The notes under the pieces: model-generated | The model's input: the letters and a program-made list of their open reading frames with translations, nothing else | Database searches by the model: none | What the model was told of the DNA's origin: nothing | In this document: in pieces, positions 27,501-35,965 of the stretch | Layout: the number at the start of each line of letters is the position of its first letter | Numbering within the stretch: position 1 is the stretch's first letter | DNA from: Plantago major | Taxonomy: Eukaryota; Streptophyta; Magnoliopsida; Lamiales; Plantaginaceae | Direction: 5' to 3' | Assembly: GCA_026545765.1 (NCBI GenBank) | Contig: CM048844.1 | Coordinates: forward strand, 63,973,035-64,037,034 | Length of the DNA stretch: 64,000 nucleotides | Position numbers and translations under genes: made by a program

Positions 27501-28019
27501 TTTATTATATGATTTTATTAAATTATTTACTATTATCGTTTATGAGTAATTTGTGGTCAAACTCGAAGACAGTTGACCGGTCAAAGTCAAAATGTAACAC
27601 TTTCTCTGAAATGAAGGGAGTACTATTTTTGACAAATTTATTTAATGCAGGCAATTCCAAGGGAAGCAAAAAAATTCGAACTAGGGGAATCGATGTACTA
27701 CACCGTGGTAATTTGGTCTGCGATAACTTGGCAATGTTTCTTTTTGGGAGCTATTGGGGTCATATTTTACTCTACCTCTTTGTTATCTGGCATTGTGATT
27801 GCCGGTTTCATACCAGTCACAGAGGTGTTAGGCGTAATTTTCTACCGGGAGAAGTTCCAAGCCGAAAAGGGTATTTCGCTTGCTCTCTCACTTTGGGGAA
27901 TGGTTTCATACTTTTACGGTGAGATCAAACAATATAGAGATAAAAAGATTTTGACGAACAAACACAGTAGTGATGAAGAATGTGGTAAGGAATCTGAGTT
28001 GACTCATCTTGAATCTTAG
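12041..28019 (+). CDS. Purine permease (PUP family, drug/metabolite transporter superfamily)
   Basis: Three exons, 12041-12369, 12961-13363 and 27651-28019, join in frame to 366 codons. The donor GTACGT at 12370 with the acceptor at 12960 restores the family sequence GLDDYLYASGVEKLPVST. Intron 2 is phase 0 (CAG, then GCA). Family marks include LLLNCFFLVIGNCGGPMVMR near the N terminus, QLAFTALFAFVLVRQKFTSY, IQLVMCFFATAFCTVGM, IWQCFFLGAIGVIF and FYREKFQAEKGISLALSLWG. The many hydrophobic segments fit about ten membrane helices. Relatives import purines, cytokinins or related alkaloids across the plasma membrane. It is closest in feel to the PUP1/PUP3 group, but substrate and paralogue cannot be read from sequence. 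All exons are open, so the gene looks functional despite a 14.3-kb transposon-filled intron 2. ATG at 12041 is the first in frame. Confidence 0.92.
12536..12580. repeat. (TA)n microsatellite in permease intron 1
   Basis: About 45 bases of uninterrupted TA dinucleotides directly before a tandem array. Confidence 0.95.
12582..12889. repeat. Three-copy ~100-bp tandem repeat in permease intron 1
   Basis: Units start with CGTGTGATAAATAAATTGGA at 12584, 12684 and 12785, and each runs through ATGAAAACATGATTTTTATG to TTATATTAGCCA. The copies are nearly identical, so the expansion is recent. It fills about half of the 591-base intron. Confidence 0.93.
13364..14811. other. Start of permease intron 2, mostly unrecognised
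   Basis: AT-rich intron sequence. A MITE-type terminus (ACCTCCGTCCGTCCCAG) is at 13719-13735, without a matching partner that I can find, so it is probably a broken MITE. Nothing else is recognisable. Confidence 0.4.
14812..15066. repeat. Two-copy tandem duplication of ~129 bp in permease intron 2
   Basis: Two neighbouring copies starting with TTTGTTGATAAGTTT at 14812 and 14941 share AAGCTTGGTGAGTGTTATAA and GTGACAAGTTAAA with modest divergence. Confidence 0.85.
15301..15561. mobile_element. Stowaway-like MITE
   Basis: Complete element with terminal inverted repeats: left CTCCCTTCGTTTCGC, right GCGGGACGGAGGGAG. TA stands on both sides, as expected for mariner-type target-site duplication. 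About 260 bp, noncoding. Confidence 0.8.
15562..16375. other. Unrecognised intron 2 sequence
   Basis: AT-rich sequence between a MITE and the LINE. I see no coding domain, tandem repeat or paired termini. Confidence 0.4.
16459..16653 (-). pseudogene. LINE RNase H-like C-terminal remnant
   Basis: A 64-codon minus-strand frame includes SAYTLAHDLASQVV, which resembles the end of the RNase H (RVT_3) domain of plant LINEs. It abuts the RT fragment directly, so the RT thumb, zinc-binding region and most of RNase H are deleted. Confidence 0.6.
16650..18124 (-). pseudogene. LINE ORF2 reverse transcriptase, fragmented
   Basis: Minus-strand fragments in order: 17912-18124 (linker), 17498-17911 (EEVKNALFDMFPTKSVGPDG, RT start), 17248-17505 (QFQPISLSNVIFKIASKAIT and QSSFVPNRLIIDN) and 16650-17000 (LLFANDTLIF, the place of the catalytic FADD; the second Asp is replaced by Asn-Asp order). 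Stops and frameshifts separate them, so no active enzyme can be made. Confidence 0.85.
18411..18911 (-). pseudogene. LINE ORF2 apurinic-type endonuclease domain
   Basis: The minus-strand reading frame of 166 codons begins with MSFFSWNCQGLGN, the usual start of the plant LINE EEP nuclease, and includes FLMETKLDDHG (catalytic Glu) and EWMVMGDFNEIL (the GDFN motif). The domain's end and its link to the RT are broken after this frame. Confidence 0.88.
19379..20524 (-). pseudogene. LINE ORF1-like protein: DUF4283-type domain and zinc knuckle
   Basis: Minus-strand fragments at 20297-20524 and 20040-20351 carry the DUF4283-like pattern (LVGRVLSRKSINLEAFERTM, then ILIQFGHVTEKDPVMWRSPW). The fragment at 19749-19991 has a zinc knuckle, CYYCGLLGHLVRGC, with C-x2-C-x4-H-x4-C spacing. 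A 130-codon fragment at 19379-19771 follows. Such proteins precede the endonuclease/RT ORF in plant L1 elements and bind the element RNA. The pieces lie in different frames, so the gene is broken. Confidence 0.8.
21167..23369. mobile_element. Stowaway-like MITE split by a later insertion
   Basis: The left end CTCCCTCATTTCCG at 21167 and the right end CTCCGGGACGGAGTGAG ending at 23369 are inverted partners, with TA outside. The MITE body is interrupted at 21318-23280 by another element; without it the MITE would be about 235 bp. Confidence 0.7.
21318..23280 (-). mobile_element. Unclassified 1.96-kb insertion with 5-bp target-site duplication
   Basis: The insertion starts TCTAACGCCCCGG and ends GGGCTGTTACA, so its ends are short inverted copies (TGTAACAGCCC on the minus strand). 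It is flanked by a perfect CTTTC duplication at 21313-21317 and 23281-23285. No ORF resembling a transposase or polyprotein is present. Read on the minus strand it begins TGTAAC, which suits a solo LTR, but the other end is not CA, so a non-autonomous DNA element remains possible. Confidence 0.7.
23370..24654. other. Intron 2 sequence with a MITE-like terminus
   Basis: CTTCCTCCGTCCCAT at 23986 after TA looks like a MITE end, but I find no opposite end. From 24280 the sequence becomes very AT-rich with GAAAACAAAA-type low complexity. Nothing coding. Confidence 0.4.
24655..24775. repeat. Fold-back (hairpin) segment
   Basis: Nested inverted segments: CCTTGCTTTGA pairs with TCAAAGCAAGG around a short loop near 24709-24722, then GTTGGAC with GTCCAAC, then TTTGGGT with ACCCAAA and CCCAAAAT with ATTTTGGG. 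The left arm has an unpaired bulge of about 18 bases. It could be a MITE core or a long RNA hairpin. Confidence 0.7.
24776..25789. other. Unrecognised intron 2 sequence
   Basis: No repeats, paired termini or coding domains that I can recognise. Confidence 0.4.
25790..26640. repeat. Low-complexity TTATTTTTCA-type region
   Basis: Long stretch dominated by degenerate TTTATTTTTCATAATTTT units. A small duplicated segment, GGAGCTTCCATG followed by GTGAAAGG, occurs at about 25898 and 26251, suggesting duplication within the region. Confidence 0.75.
26641..27363. other. Unrecognised intron 2 sequence
   Basis: Mixed AT-rich sequence. The part around 27090-27350 is rich in TTGATAAACTAGTTGAT-like phrases in both orientations and may be a degenerate hAT-type MITE, but its ends cannot be set. 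Confidence 0.3.
27364..27620. mobile_element. Fold-back Stowaway MITE 30 bases before permease exon 3
   Basis: Flanked by TA on both sides. Left CTCCCTCAATTTCAG and right CTGAAATGAAGGGAG are inverted partners, and the complementarity continues inward through ACTGTTACA/TGTAACACT, GTCAACTGTC/GACAGTTGAC and ACTCATAAACGAT/ATCGTTTATGAGT. Almost the whole 257-bp element folds on itself. Only 30 bases separate it from the exon 3 start at 27651. Confidence 0.92.
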
Positions 28020-28730
28020 TTCACCCTGCGTTTCATTGTAGGCACGCAAAAATTACATATGTTCAAGAATCCAATCGATTTAATTTGAATAATGATATAT
28101 TGTTATGCATGCTTGTGCAATATGTATATTTATAATGTAACATTGAATAAATCATTTTCAAGAATATTGGAGAGAAAACTTAGTTGCGTCTTTGCGAAGG
28201 TTTTCGATGTCACTTGCTTTGCTTTTGGATTTTGGGTACACGAGTTAATCATGACTACTTGATGTTATATACTGAATTTCCACTTCGGAAAATAAATAGT
28301 GTATATATAGACTTGTTTGAAACATGTGACTGTATTTTTCCACTGGACAAAAATTCACATGAAATGAGCAAAAGGTCTATCGGAAATTGAATTAATTGTG
28401 TGAGAAAAGCAAGCACCAACCCTTGCATGCCAATAGGCTGGCTGCAACCAGCCTTATACAAAGACATTTCTCTCCGGTTGGCCATGGCCAACACTAAAAG
28501 GTCCCAACTTTTTAGAATTCTGTCGAATTTCTCTTGATTTTCAGAAATGGTGTATGGTGTTGGGAATTTTAGTCATTCGATGTCTTGATAATATGGGCCG
28601 CCCAACCAGGTTGTAAATAAAGTTTCCTACTGGTGTATCTTCATTTTGTTAATGAATGTCACTGGGCGCGTTATTCTGGGTTCGTTAGATTCGACTTGAG
28701 GAGTGCTTTGTCTAAAGTGGTTTTATCCTG
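28020..28730 (+). other. 3' UTR and downstream flank of the permease gene
   Basis: Noncoding. A canonical AATAAA at 28146-28151, about 130 bases past the stop, is a good poly(A) signal candidate. The stretch ends at the LTR of element A; the five bases before it, TCCTG, are the expected target-site duplication, whose partner is outside the window. Confidence 0.55.
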
Positions 28731-30258
28731 TGTTAGGAATATCTGTTTAGATTTTGATCAGCAACCTAATGATTTATCTTAGCTCAGAAAGGTGCTTAGT
28801 ACTCTTAGTTCACTTGAACACTGTAAAGGAGGAAAATCACTAAGTATGTTAGTCTAGCAAATCTTGTATAGGATGTTAGATCTCTGAATGTAATTTTTTA
28901 TTTAGTTAAATAAGACCACGAAGGAAGCATCCAAGCAAAGGAACTCATTCCCAGAAGACTGAAGTTTGCTCAAGATTGCTGAAGACTAAGGAGAAAAGTC
29001 TCCTTAGATACCTGTGTCCAGAAACCTTGGGTCAACAAGTGTTTTGATTAAACAAGTTACTCAAAGGATATCTGAGAACACAAGTGTATCGAGTAAGGAA
29101 CGTGTCAAGTCTCAGAAAGCTTCACGTATCCGTTGAGACAACAGGACAAATATAGTACAATGCATTTATTGCTCGGACAGAAATGTCTACACAAAAGCAG
29201 AAGTCTCTGAAGAAGAAGACAAAGAACTCTTCAGTACTATATACATATATCAATAGTTTGAATTTGAATTGAGCCTAACGGATACTATTCAAACAGCTTC
29301 AAATTCAACTATAAATATCACTACTTAGAATGCTTGAAAACACACTGAAACTATACACGAACTTTCAACTTACTGAATATCTTCAAGTGATCTCTCAAGC
29401 ATACAAGCTTTCTTACTACTTACCTTCTAGCTTTCTGTTGCGACTAAAGCTCTAGAACTCTAAGTAGTATACAAGTTCTAAGTGTCCTGATCCTTAACAA
29501 GCATTGATATTTGTAAAGGAGTTGAATCAAAAGATCCAGTATCTAAGATTCATTCTCTAGAACATTTAACAAAGACTTGGGTCAGTAAAGAACAAGTAAC
29601 CATACATTGTAAAGTGTATTAAGTAATCTTGATTCTATAGAGCTTTCTGAAATAACTGTGTAAGTTATAAAGAAGTTCACCTGACAAACTACCTTAACCA
29701 CACACCAACTGGCGTGGAGTACATGAAGTACTTAGTTTGGGAAACTAAGGAACAACTCCAAGGTTACTGAGCACAGGAAGTACTTAGTTGTGGAAACTAA
29801 GGAATAGCTCAAAAAGGTTCCTGAGTAGAGGAAGTACTTGGCTCAGATAGCTGGGGAATAACTCAGGGGGAAACATTTGGTTGGGAACCAAGTGTTGCAG
29901 GAATCGAGAGATAGGATATTTGTAAGGGTACCTCATTTATCTATCTTAGTGGATTCTAGGTCTGAGAAAGGCCGAAGTGGATTAGTTGAAGGATTACGCC
30001 ACCTTCAGATACCACTATAATTTGTTGTGTTATTTACTTACTGCATTTATCTGGCTCTATTCATCTTGTTATGTATTTACACACTTTTACTCTACTGAGC
30101 ACGTGCACTTATCACAGAAAGTCTTCCACTCTCTGAAATTAAGTATCAAATATCTTCACAGATATCTGAGAAACTGTGTTTATCGACAAAAGTTTTAAAA
30201 GACTATTCAACCCCCCTCCCCCCTCTAGTCTTTTACTTTGCCGTTATCTGGACTAACA
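28731..30258 (+). repeat. 5' LTR of element A
   Basis: Starts TGTTAGGAATATCTG and ends GGACTAACA just before the primer-binding site. It aligns along its length with the LTRs of B and C. TATAAATA at 29310-29317 is a plausible LTR promoter box. A three-unit hairpin array lies at 29714-29870. No 3' LTR of A is in the window. Confidence 0.9.
29714..29870 (+). repeat. Tandem hairpin array in LTR A, 3 units
   Basis: Three units of about 55 bases share GGAAGTACTT..(stem)..GGAATAACTC. Their stems are TTAGTTT/AAACTAA, TTAGTT/AACTAA and GGCT/AGCT. The array lies about 400 bases downstream of the TATA box, so it should be transcribed. Confidence 0.85.
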
Positions 30259-30260
30259 AG

Positions 30261-30272
30261 TGGTATCAGAGC
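30261..30272 (+). promoter_or_regulatory. Primer-binding site of element A (initiator tRNA-Met)
   Basis: TGGTATCAGAGC, two bases after the LTR end, is the standard plant copia site complementary to the 3' end of initiator methionine tRNA. Confidence 0.95.
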
Positions 30273-30376
30273 AGGAGGTTACCAAGCCTTCTGCGCTGAA
30301 CCTAAATCCCAGATAAGTGCCCACTAACTATTTAACATCGACACTTGATTTGTTCGTTTAGTGTGTTTGCTGTAGA

Positions 30377-31264
30377 ATGTCTCTGAGTGATGCTCCTGTG
30401 CTCAAGCCAGAAAACTACGAAAAATGAAAGAACAACATGTTGTTGCATCTGGAAGCCATAAGTGACGAAATGATACATGCTATCAAGAATGACCCTATAG
30501 TCATTTGACAACTCAAACAAGTCATAGGAGTTTCAGATAGAAGAGACGAAGCACCAGCCGATAAGGGTGATGAAAGCAGTGGCTCCTCCACACCAAAAAC
30601 TAGGAGAGTCACCAATCGAATAGAATATGAAGATAAGCCCAGAGAGTTCTGGACATCAGAAGATGCCAAGAGACATAGGCTGAATGGACAAGCTCGTAAC
30701 ATCATCATACGTTCTACTACAGAGCACATACAGTGTAAACTGTGGGGTGCAAAAACAGCTAAAGTTGCCTGGCAATTGATTGAAGAAATCTGTGTCGGCA
30801 CTGAGAAAACTAAAGAAAACAAGTTCGAAGTTTTGAAGCTCCAATTTCAAAACTTCAAACAAGGTCCCACAGAGACACTTGAAGAACTTGACTTTAGGTT
30901 CACAACACTAATGAGTGAAATGGCTGCACTTGGAGAAAGTGATAGATACTCTAATTCTGAAAAGGTTAAGACTATTGTGAGAAGTCTAAACCAAAACTGG
31001 GAACATACTCAATATTTCTATTTCAACCAAACATCACTTTAGTGGAACTCTTCTCACACTTGGCAACTGTCAACTATGAGACAACTCAGATAGGACATAC
31101 AACTACTGAAAAGTCGCATAATGTTGCTCTCTTAACTCAAGGTACTTCTGAAAAGAAGAAAACCAAGGAAGTGACTGAAGAAAATGCTCTTGCTGTAAAA
31201 CACATGAAAAGATTTGTGAGTCAAGAGATTGAAAGGAGAAAATCCAATGAGGAGCTGAAATAGC
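30377..31264 (+). pseudogene. gag: gag of element A, N-terminal and middle part, broken
   Basis: The ATG at 30377 opens MSLSDAPVLKPENYEK, the usual start of a copia Gag, but a stop follows at once and others come soon after. The region at 30776-31042 (EVLKLQFQNFKQGPTETLEE) is the UBN2-type Gag core. A further frame at 31042-31263 continues the protein (EENALAVKHMKRFVSQEIER). Gag would form the cytoplasmic particle around the element RNA. Stops and frameshifts make it non-functional. Confidence 0.85.
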
Positions 31265-31345
31265 ATTTAGGATCAAACTACCATCAGTACAAAAATATAC
31301 AAAGCAGTTCGCTGAACAAGCCTCCCCAACAATCTATAAGTACCG

Positions 31346-32107
31346 ATGTTGCAGAAATTTGGAAATGATATATGCTTATACTGTCAGAAACCTGGACACT
31401 TCAATAGAGATTGTCCTATGTTCAACAAACTAAAGACAGGTGACAGGAAGGAAAGAAGAAACTTCAAGAGAAGTCAGAGAGCTTTGCTCACCGAAGAATG
31501 GAAAAAGATTCAAATCCAATTGGATGCTCTTCACATTGAGTCAGAATCTGAAGATGAAGATTCAGATGACTCCAAGCTACCCTCACCTGAGTTATGTGAC
31601 ATTACTCATGATTTGGTTGACTTTGGTCAAAAGACTAAAGAAATGTGTGGAGTTGCTGAGGAGGTCTTTCTAGATTTCTCCAACATCGAACCATGTCTAA
31701 TGGCTGATGAGAACACTCCAAGGAAGAATCCAACATGGCATTTTGATAGTGGATGTGGGAAGCACATGACAGGAGAAAAAACAAATCTGGTCAACTACAA
31801 AGTTTGCAATACTGGACCAGATATCAGATTTGATGGAGGAGAAATAAATCCAACTGTAGGATTTGGAGATCTGAAATTGGGAGCCCTTACAATCTTTAGT
31901 GTACTTCATGTAAAGGGATTGAAATATAATCTCCTAAGCATGAGTCAATTTGCAGACAAGGGGTTCTCAGTAAAGATCAAATCAAAATTCTACAAACTGA
32001 TTGACAATGAGTCAAAGAAGACAGTCTTGGTTGCTAGGCGGAAAGGAAATCTCTATGTTGCTGACTGGGCATCTGCCACAACTGAAGAATGTCTCATGGT
32101 GAGTTAG
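31346..32107 (+). pseudogene. Gag zinc knuckle and aspartic protease of element A
   Basis: Open frame of 253 codons with a zinc knuckle, CLYCQKPGHFNRDC, near its start and the protease signature WHFDSGCGKHMTG (catalytic DSG) in the middle, ending at a TAG. Between knuckle and protease there are only about 110 codons. In B and C this gap holds a further long coiled-coil segment (SENEELRKKELSFQSY), so A has lost roughly 1.2 kb here. Confidence 0.88.
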
Positions 32108-32146
32108 TCTGGCCACACTGAAGAAAATTGGCTATGGCATAAAAGA

Positions 32147-33337
32147 ATGAGTCACTTGAACTTCAAAACTCTGAACAAGCTAGCCAAGAAAGAGTTGGTG
32201 GTTGGATTACCCAAAATGGCATATAAAAAAGATGGTGTATGCTCAGCTTTCCAAATGGGAAAACAATCCAAAACATCTTTCAAGTCTAAAACTAGACACT
32301 CCAGTGAAAGGCCACTGCAAATGTTACATATGGATCTTTTTGAATCCTCTGTAATTAGCTATGCTGGAAAGAAGTATGGTCTGGTTGTTGTTGATGATTA
32401 CTCAAGATTCACTTGGGTTGTATTTCTCAAACAAAAATATGATGCAAGGGTTGAAATACCCAACTTGCTGAATAAGCATGAAGTCATGAAAAATGACAAG
32501 GTATCTGTAATCAGAACAGACCATGGTACTGAGTTTGTGAACGAGTACATAAAAGAGTTTTGTACCTGCAAAGGTATACAACATCAACTATCTTCAGTAA
32601 GTACACCACAACAAAATCGTGTTGCTGAAAGGAAGAATAGGACCCTAAAAGAAGCAACAAGAACAATGCTTGTTGACACTGAAATAAGTGAAATCTATTG
32701 GGTTGAAGCTGTTAACACAGCCTGCTACACTCAAAATAGATGTTTGATCAACAAACACCATGACAAAACTCCTTATGAACTTTTGATTGGTAAACCCCCT
32801 AGTATCAAACATCTAAGGGTGTTTGCTTGCAGATGTTTTGTTCTTAATAATGGAAAGGAATACTTGAGAACATTTCAACCAAAAGCAGATGAAGGAGTAT
32901 TTCTTGGTTATTCTCTGAATAGCAAAGCCTACAGAATCTACCACAAAAGAACGCAAAAGATTGAAGAATCTGTTCATGTAGTTTTCTATGAAGGAAATAA
33001 GAAAGTACCCTTGAATGAAGAACTCTCAGATAGGTTCAAAGAACTAATGATTAAAGATTCTGAAGAAGAATCCTCAAAAGGAAACAATTCTATCATTCAC
33101 TTAGAGGATGACTCTGACGATGAAAAGCAACCATTGCTTAGTAACAACCAGATGACTCTAAGACATGATGAAGAATTTCCTATGAGAATTCTAGAAATGG
33201 AACAAGTTATTGAGAATCTTCATCATAAAGAGGTTTTTGAGAATGAGATTGCTGAAAATCCAATTCTAGATATCTCTAACACTGAAAAAGTGTCAGCTCT
33301 ATGGAATTTCTCGTGTGCCAGATATCTCAAATACTGA
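32147..33337 (+). pseudogene. GAG-pre-integrase and integrase of element A
   Basis: A 396-codon frame beginning MSHLNFKTLNKLAKKELV. The catalytic D..D..E residues are visible in LHMDLFES, IRTDHGTEF and NRVAERKNR; the usual Gly before Val is Arg. The N-terminal zinc-binding site has CSAFQMGK where B and C have CSACQMGK, so one Cys ligand is lost. The core is followed by the copia C-terminal region (FLGYSLNSKAYRIYHKRTQK). Integrase inserts the cDNA into the host chromosome. It is separated from the protease by a stop and from the RT by a frameshift near 33300. Confidence 0.9.
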
Positions 33338-35080
33338 AAAAGTATCTTGTCAAGATCATAATGTTTCACATTCAGATCAAAATGATATTGATCCTACTAG
33401 TTCAAAACCCATTATAAAATGGATAAGAGATCATCCTGCCAAGGATGTGATTGGTCCTTTAGACCAAGGGGTTAGAACTAGGAGAGCAATTGCTGGAAAT
33501 GCAGACTCTCTCTATGGATGTTTCATCTCAAACATTGAACCTAAAACTATAGAAGAAGCATTGAAGGATCAAGATTGGATCTCTGCAATGCAAGAAGAGT
33601 TGGATCAATTTGAGAGAAACAAAGTCTGGAAACTGGTTCCTTTTGTTGATGGAATATCTGTAATTGGAATCAAGTGGGTTTTCAGGAAAAAAATGAACGA
33701 GTCTGGTGAAATAACCAGAAACAGAGCAAGGTTGGTTGCCAAGGGATTCACCCAGACTGAAGGACTAGATTTTGATGAATCATATGCTCTAGTTGCAAGA
33801 TTGGATGCAATTAGACTATTTCTAGCCTTTGCAGCTCATAATGACTTGAAAGTTTATCAAATGGATGTCAAAAGTGCATTCCTAAACGGTGAACTTGCTG
33901 AGGAAGTCTATGTTGAACAACCACCAGGCTTTGAAGTTTCCACAGAAAGCAGAATGGTCTATAAGCTTCAGAAAGCTCTGTATGGACTGAAACAGACTCC
34001 AAGAGCATGGTATGATACTTTAGCCAAATACTTGCTGGAAAGTGGCTTCACGAAAGGAGATGTTGATAAAACACTCTTTACTTTGAACCATGAAGGGAAC
34101 TACTTTTGGTTCAAGTATATGTTGATGACATTATATTTGGATCTAAAAACAAACAATTTTGTGAAGACTTGGCTGAGCTCATGAAAAGTAAATTTGAGAT
34201 GAGCATGATGGGAGAATTGAACTATTTCCTAGGGTTGCAAGTCAAGCAACTTAATGATGGAATATTCATTAGTCAAACAAAGTATGCAAAAAATATGCTC
34301 AACAAGTTTAATCTAAAGCCTTCTGAAAAGAATGCTAAGATACCTATGAGCATTGGAACCAAAATGACCTATACTGAATCTGACAAGAGTGTTGAAGAAC
34401 ACAAGTATAGGAAATTGATTGGTCTCTCATGCCTCACTGCAAGTAGACCTGATATTCAATATGCAGTTGGAGTGTGTGCTAGATTTCAGACAAATCCGAT
34501 GCAATCACACTACAACGTTGCTATGAAAATATTAAGGTATGTAAAGGGTACTGTAGAAGTTGGATTGTGGTATCCAAAAGACAGTGGATTGAGTTTAGTT
34601 GGCTATTCGATCTCGACTATCTTTGGATCATTGCTTGATAGAAAAAGCACTTCAGGAACTTGTCAATTTCTTGGGGCCAGATTAATATCATGGTTCAGCA
34701 AGAAACAAAACTCAATTGCCACATCCACCACAGAGGCTGAATATATTGCTGCTGGGTGTTCTGCCTCACAGATATTGTGGATACAGCAACAACTCAGAGA
34801 CTATGAGATCAATAAAGAGAAAACTCCTATTTTATGTGACAACACAAGTGCTATTGCCATAACTTAGAATCCCAAGTTTCATGCAAGAACAAAGCACATT
34901 GATGTTAGACACCACTTCATTAGAGATCATGTTGAAAAGGCAATATAGAGATACTCAAGATTGGTACTGAAGACCAACTTGCAGATATCTTTACAAAGCC
35001 TTTGCAAGAAAGCAGGTTCTTAACCTTGAGACATAGTCTTGAGTTAATGGAGCTACCGAAAATACTGAAAAGTTATAATC
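33315..35080 (+). pseudogene. Reverse transcriptase and RNase H of element A
   Basis: Frames at 33315-34184 and 34106-34867 carry the copia RT ([44 protein letters not shown]) and the catalytic [10 protein letters not shown], with a frameshift just before YVDD. RNase H follows (LDRKSTSGTCQFLG, STTEAEYIAAG). Its first catalytic block is destroyed: GYSISTIFGS stands where B and C read GYSDADYAGS. A stop at 34865-34867 and later frameshifts end the frame before the normal terminus (LMELPK near 35050). Confidence 0.92.
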
Positions 35081-35230
35081 TCTGATACGGGAACTCGGAA
35101 GGGAGAAAGATATCTGGAACGGGTATCCAGATATCTAAGGTAAAAAGGTATCTGAGACGGGAACTCATATACTAAAAGGATGGGTAAAAGTGTCTTTCAA
35201 AGATTTCTGAGAGGGGTACTCAGATATCTG
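35080..35230 (+). other. Hairpin array after pol in element A
   Basis: Four small stem-loops with G-rich loops. 35109-35135 is perfect: GATATCTGGA, loop ACGGGTA, TCCAGATATC. Others are CTGA-TACGGGAAC-TCGG (about 35081), TGAG-ACGGGAA-CTCA (about 35153) and CTGAG-AGGGGTA-CTCAG (about 35206). Equivalent arrays stand at the same place in C and B. Confidence 0.85.
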
Positions 35231-35705
35231 TGAGATCACAAAGTGAGGGGGAACACAAAAGAGAAAAGTGGTACAACTGTATTCAGTCAACCACATCTAT
35301 GATGTTGTGTATCTTTCCATTCATATGTTAAGTTACATACAGTCTCTGAACTTAATAGATAAGTCCAAAAGATTGTCCCTTAGTCACAGAAAAGTGATGT
35401 GATTCAGAAAATTATTCGCCAAATTTCATTAATTGGGCTTAATTACAACTATTGATTGTAGTCATTGCTGAAGAAGCAATCGTAACCCTTGATGAAATGG
35501 TGGTTGATCTTAACGGACGAGATTAATTCTTGGTAAAATAGTGGACTGTAAAAACACAGACGTGGCCCACTAAGCATTTAATGCAAAATGATTTTTACCC
35601 ACGCCTACCTCCATTTGCACAGATACATATGTACAAAATCAATTTGTATGTATATGTCTGCTGAGAGTACAATGCTATGTATATGTCTGCTGAGAGTACA
35701 ATGCC

Positions 35706-35776
<71 letters not shown>

Positions 35777-35965
35777 ATTTTGGCAAAAGAATTCACTTTC
35801 GCCTAATTCAACATTTTATCTTGCACAAAAACAGAAATTTCTCTCTAAGTTTTCCTGCAAATCTCTCTGCAAATCTGCTGCATCTCTCTTCGTTTTTCTG
35901 AAAAGAACAACTAATCTCCCCTGATAATCTCTTCTCTTGTTTTAAAAAACCTTCTATTTAAAGAG
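35231..35965 (+). promoter_or_regulatory. Promoter-like region before the accessory gene of element A
   Basis: A box shared by A, B and C, ACGTGGCCCACTAAGC, lies at 35560-35575 and continues ATTTAATGC. A 30-base direct repeat (GTCTGCTGAGAGTACAATG) at about 35650-35703 is followed by a (TA)n run at 35705-35774. The TATA-like block ends TATAGGATTTTGGCAAA at 35771-35787, about 190 bases before the ATG at 35966. Read together it looks like a pol II promoter with a leader. That is inference from conservation. Confidence 0.6.

Noticed and set aside
35588-35806. Frames rich in Tyr-Ile in both strands
   Set aside because: They are translations of the (TA)n run.
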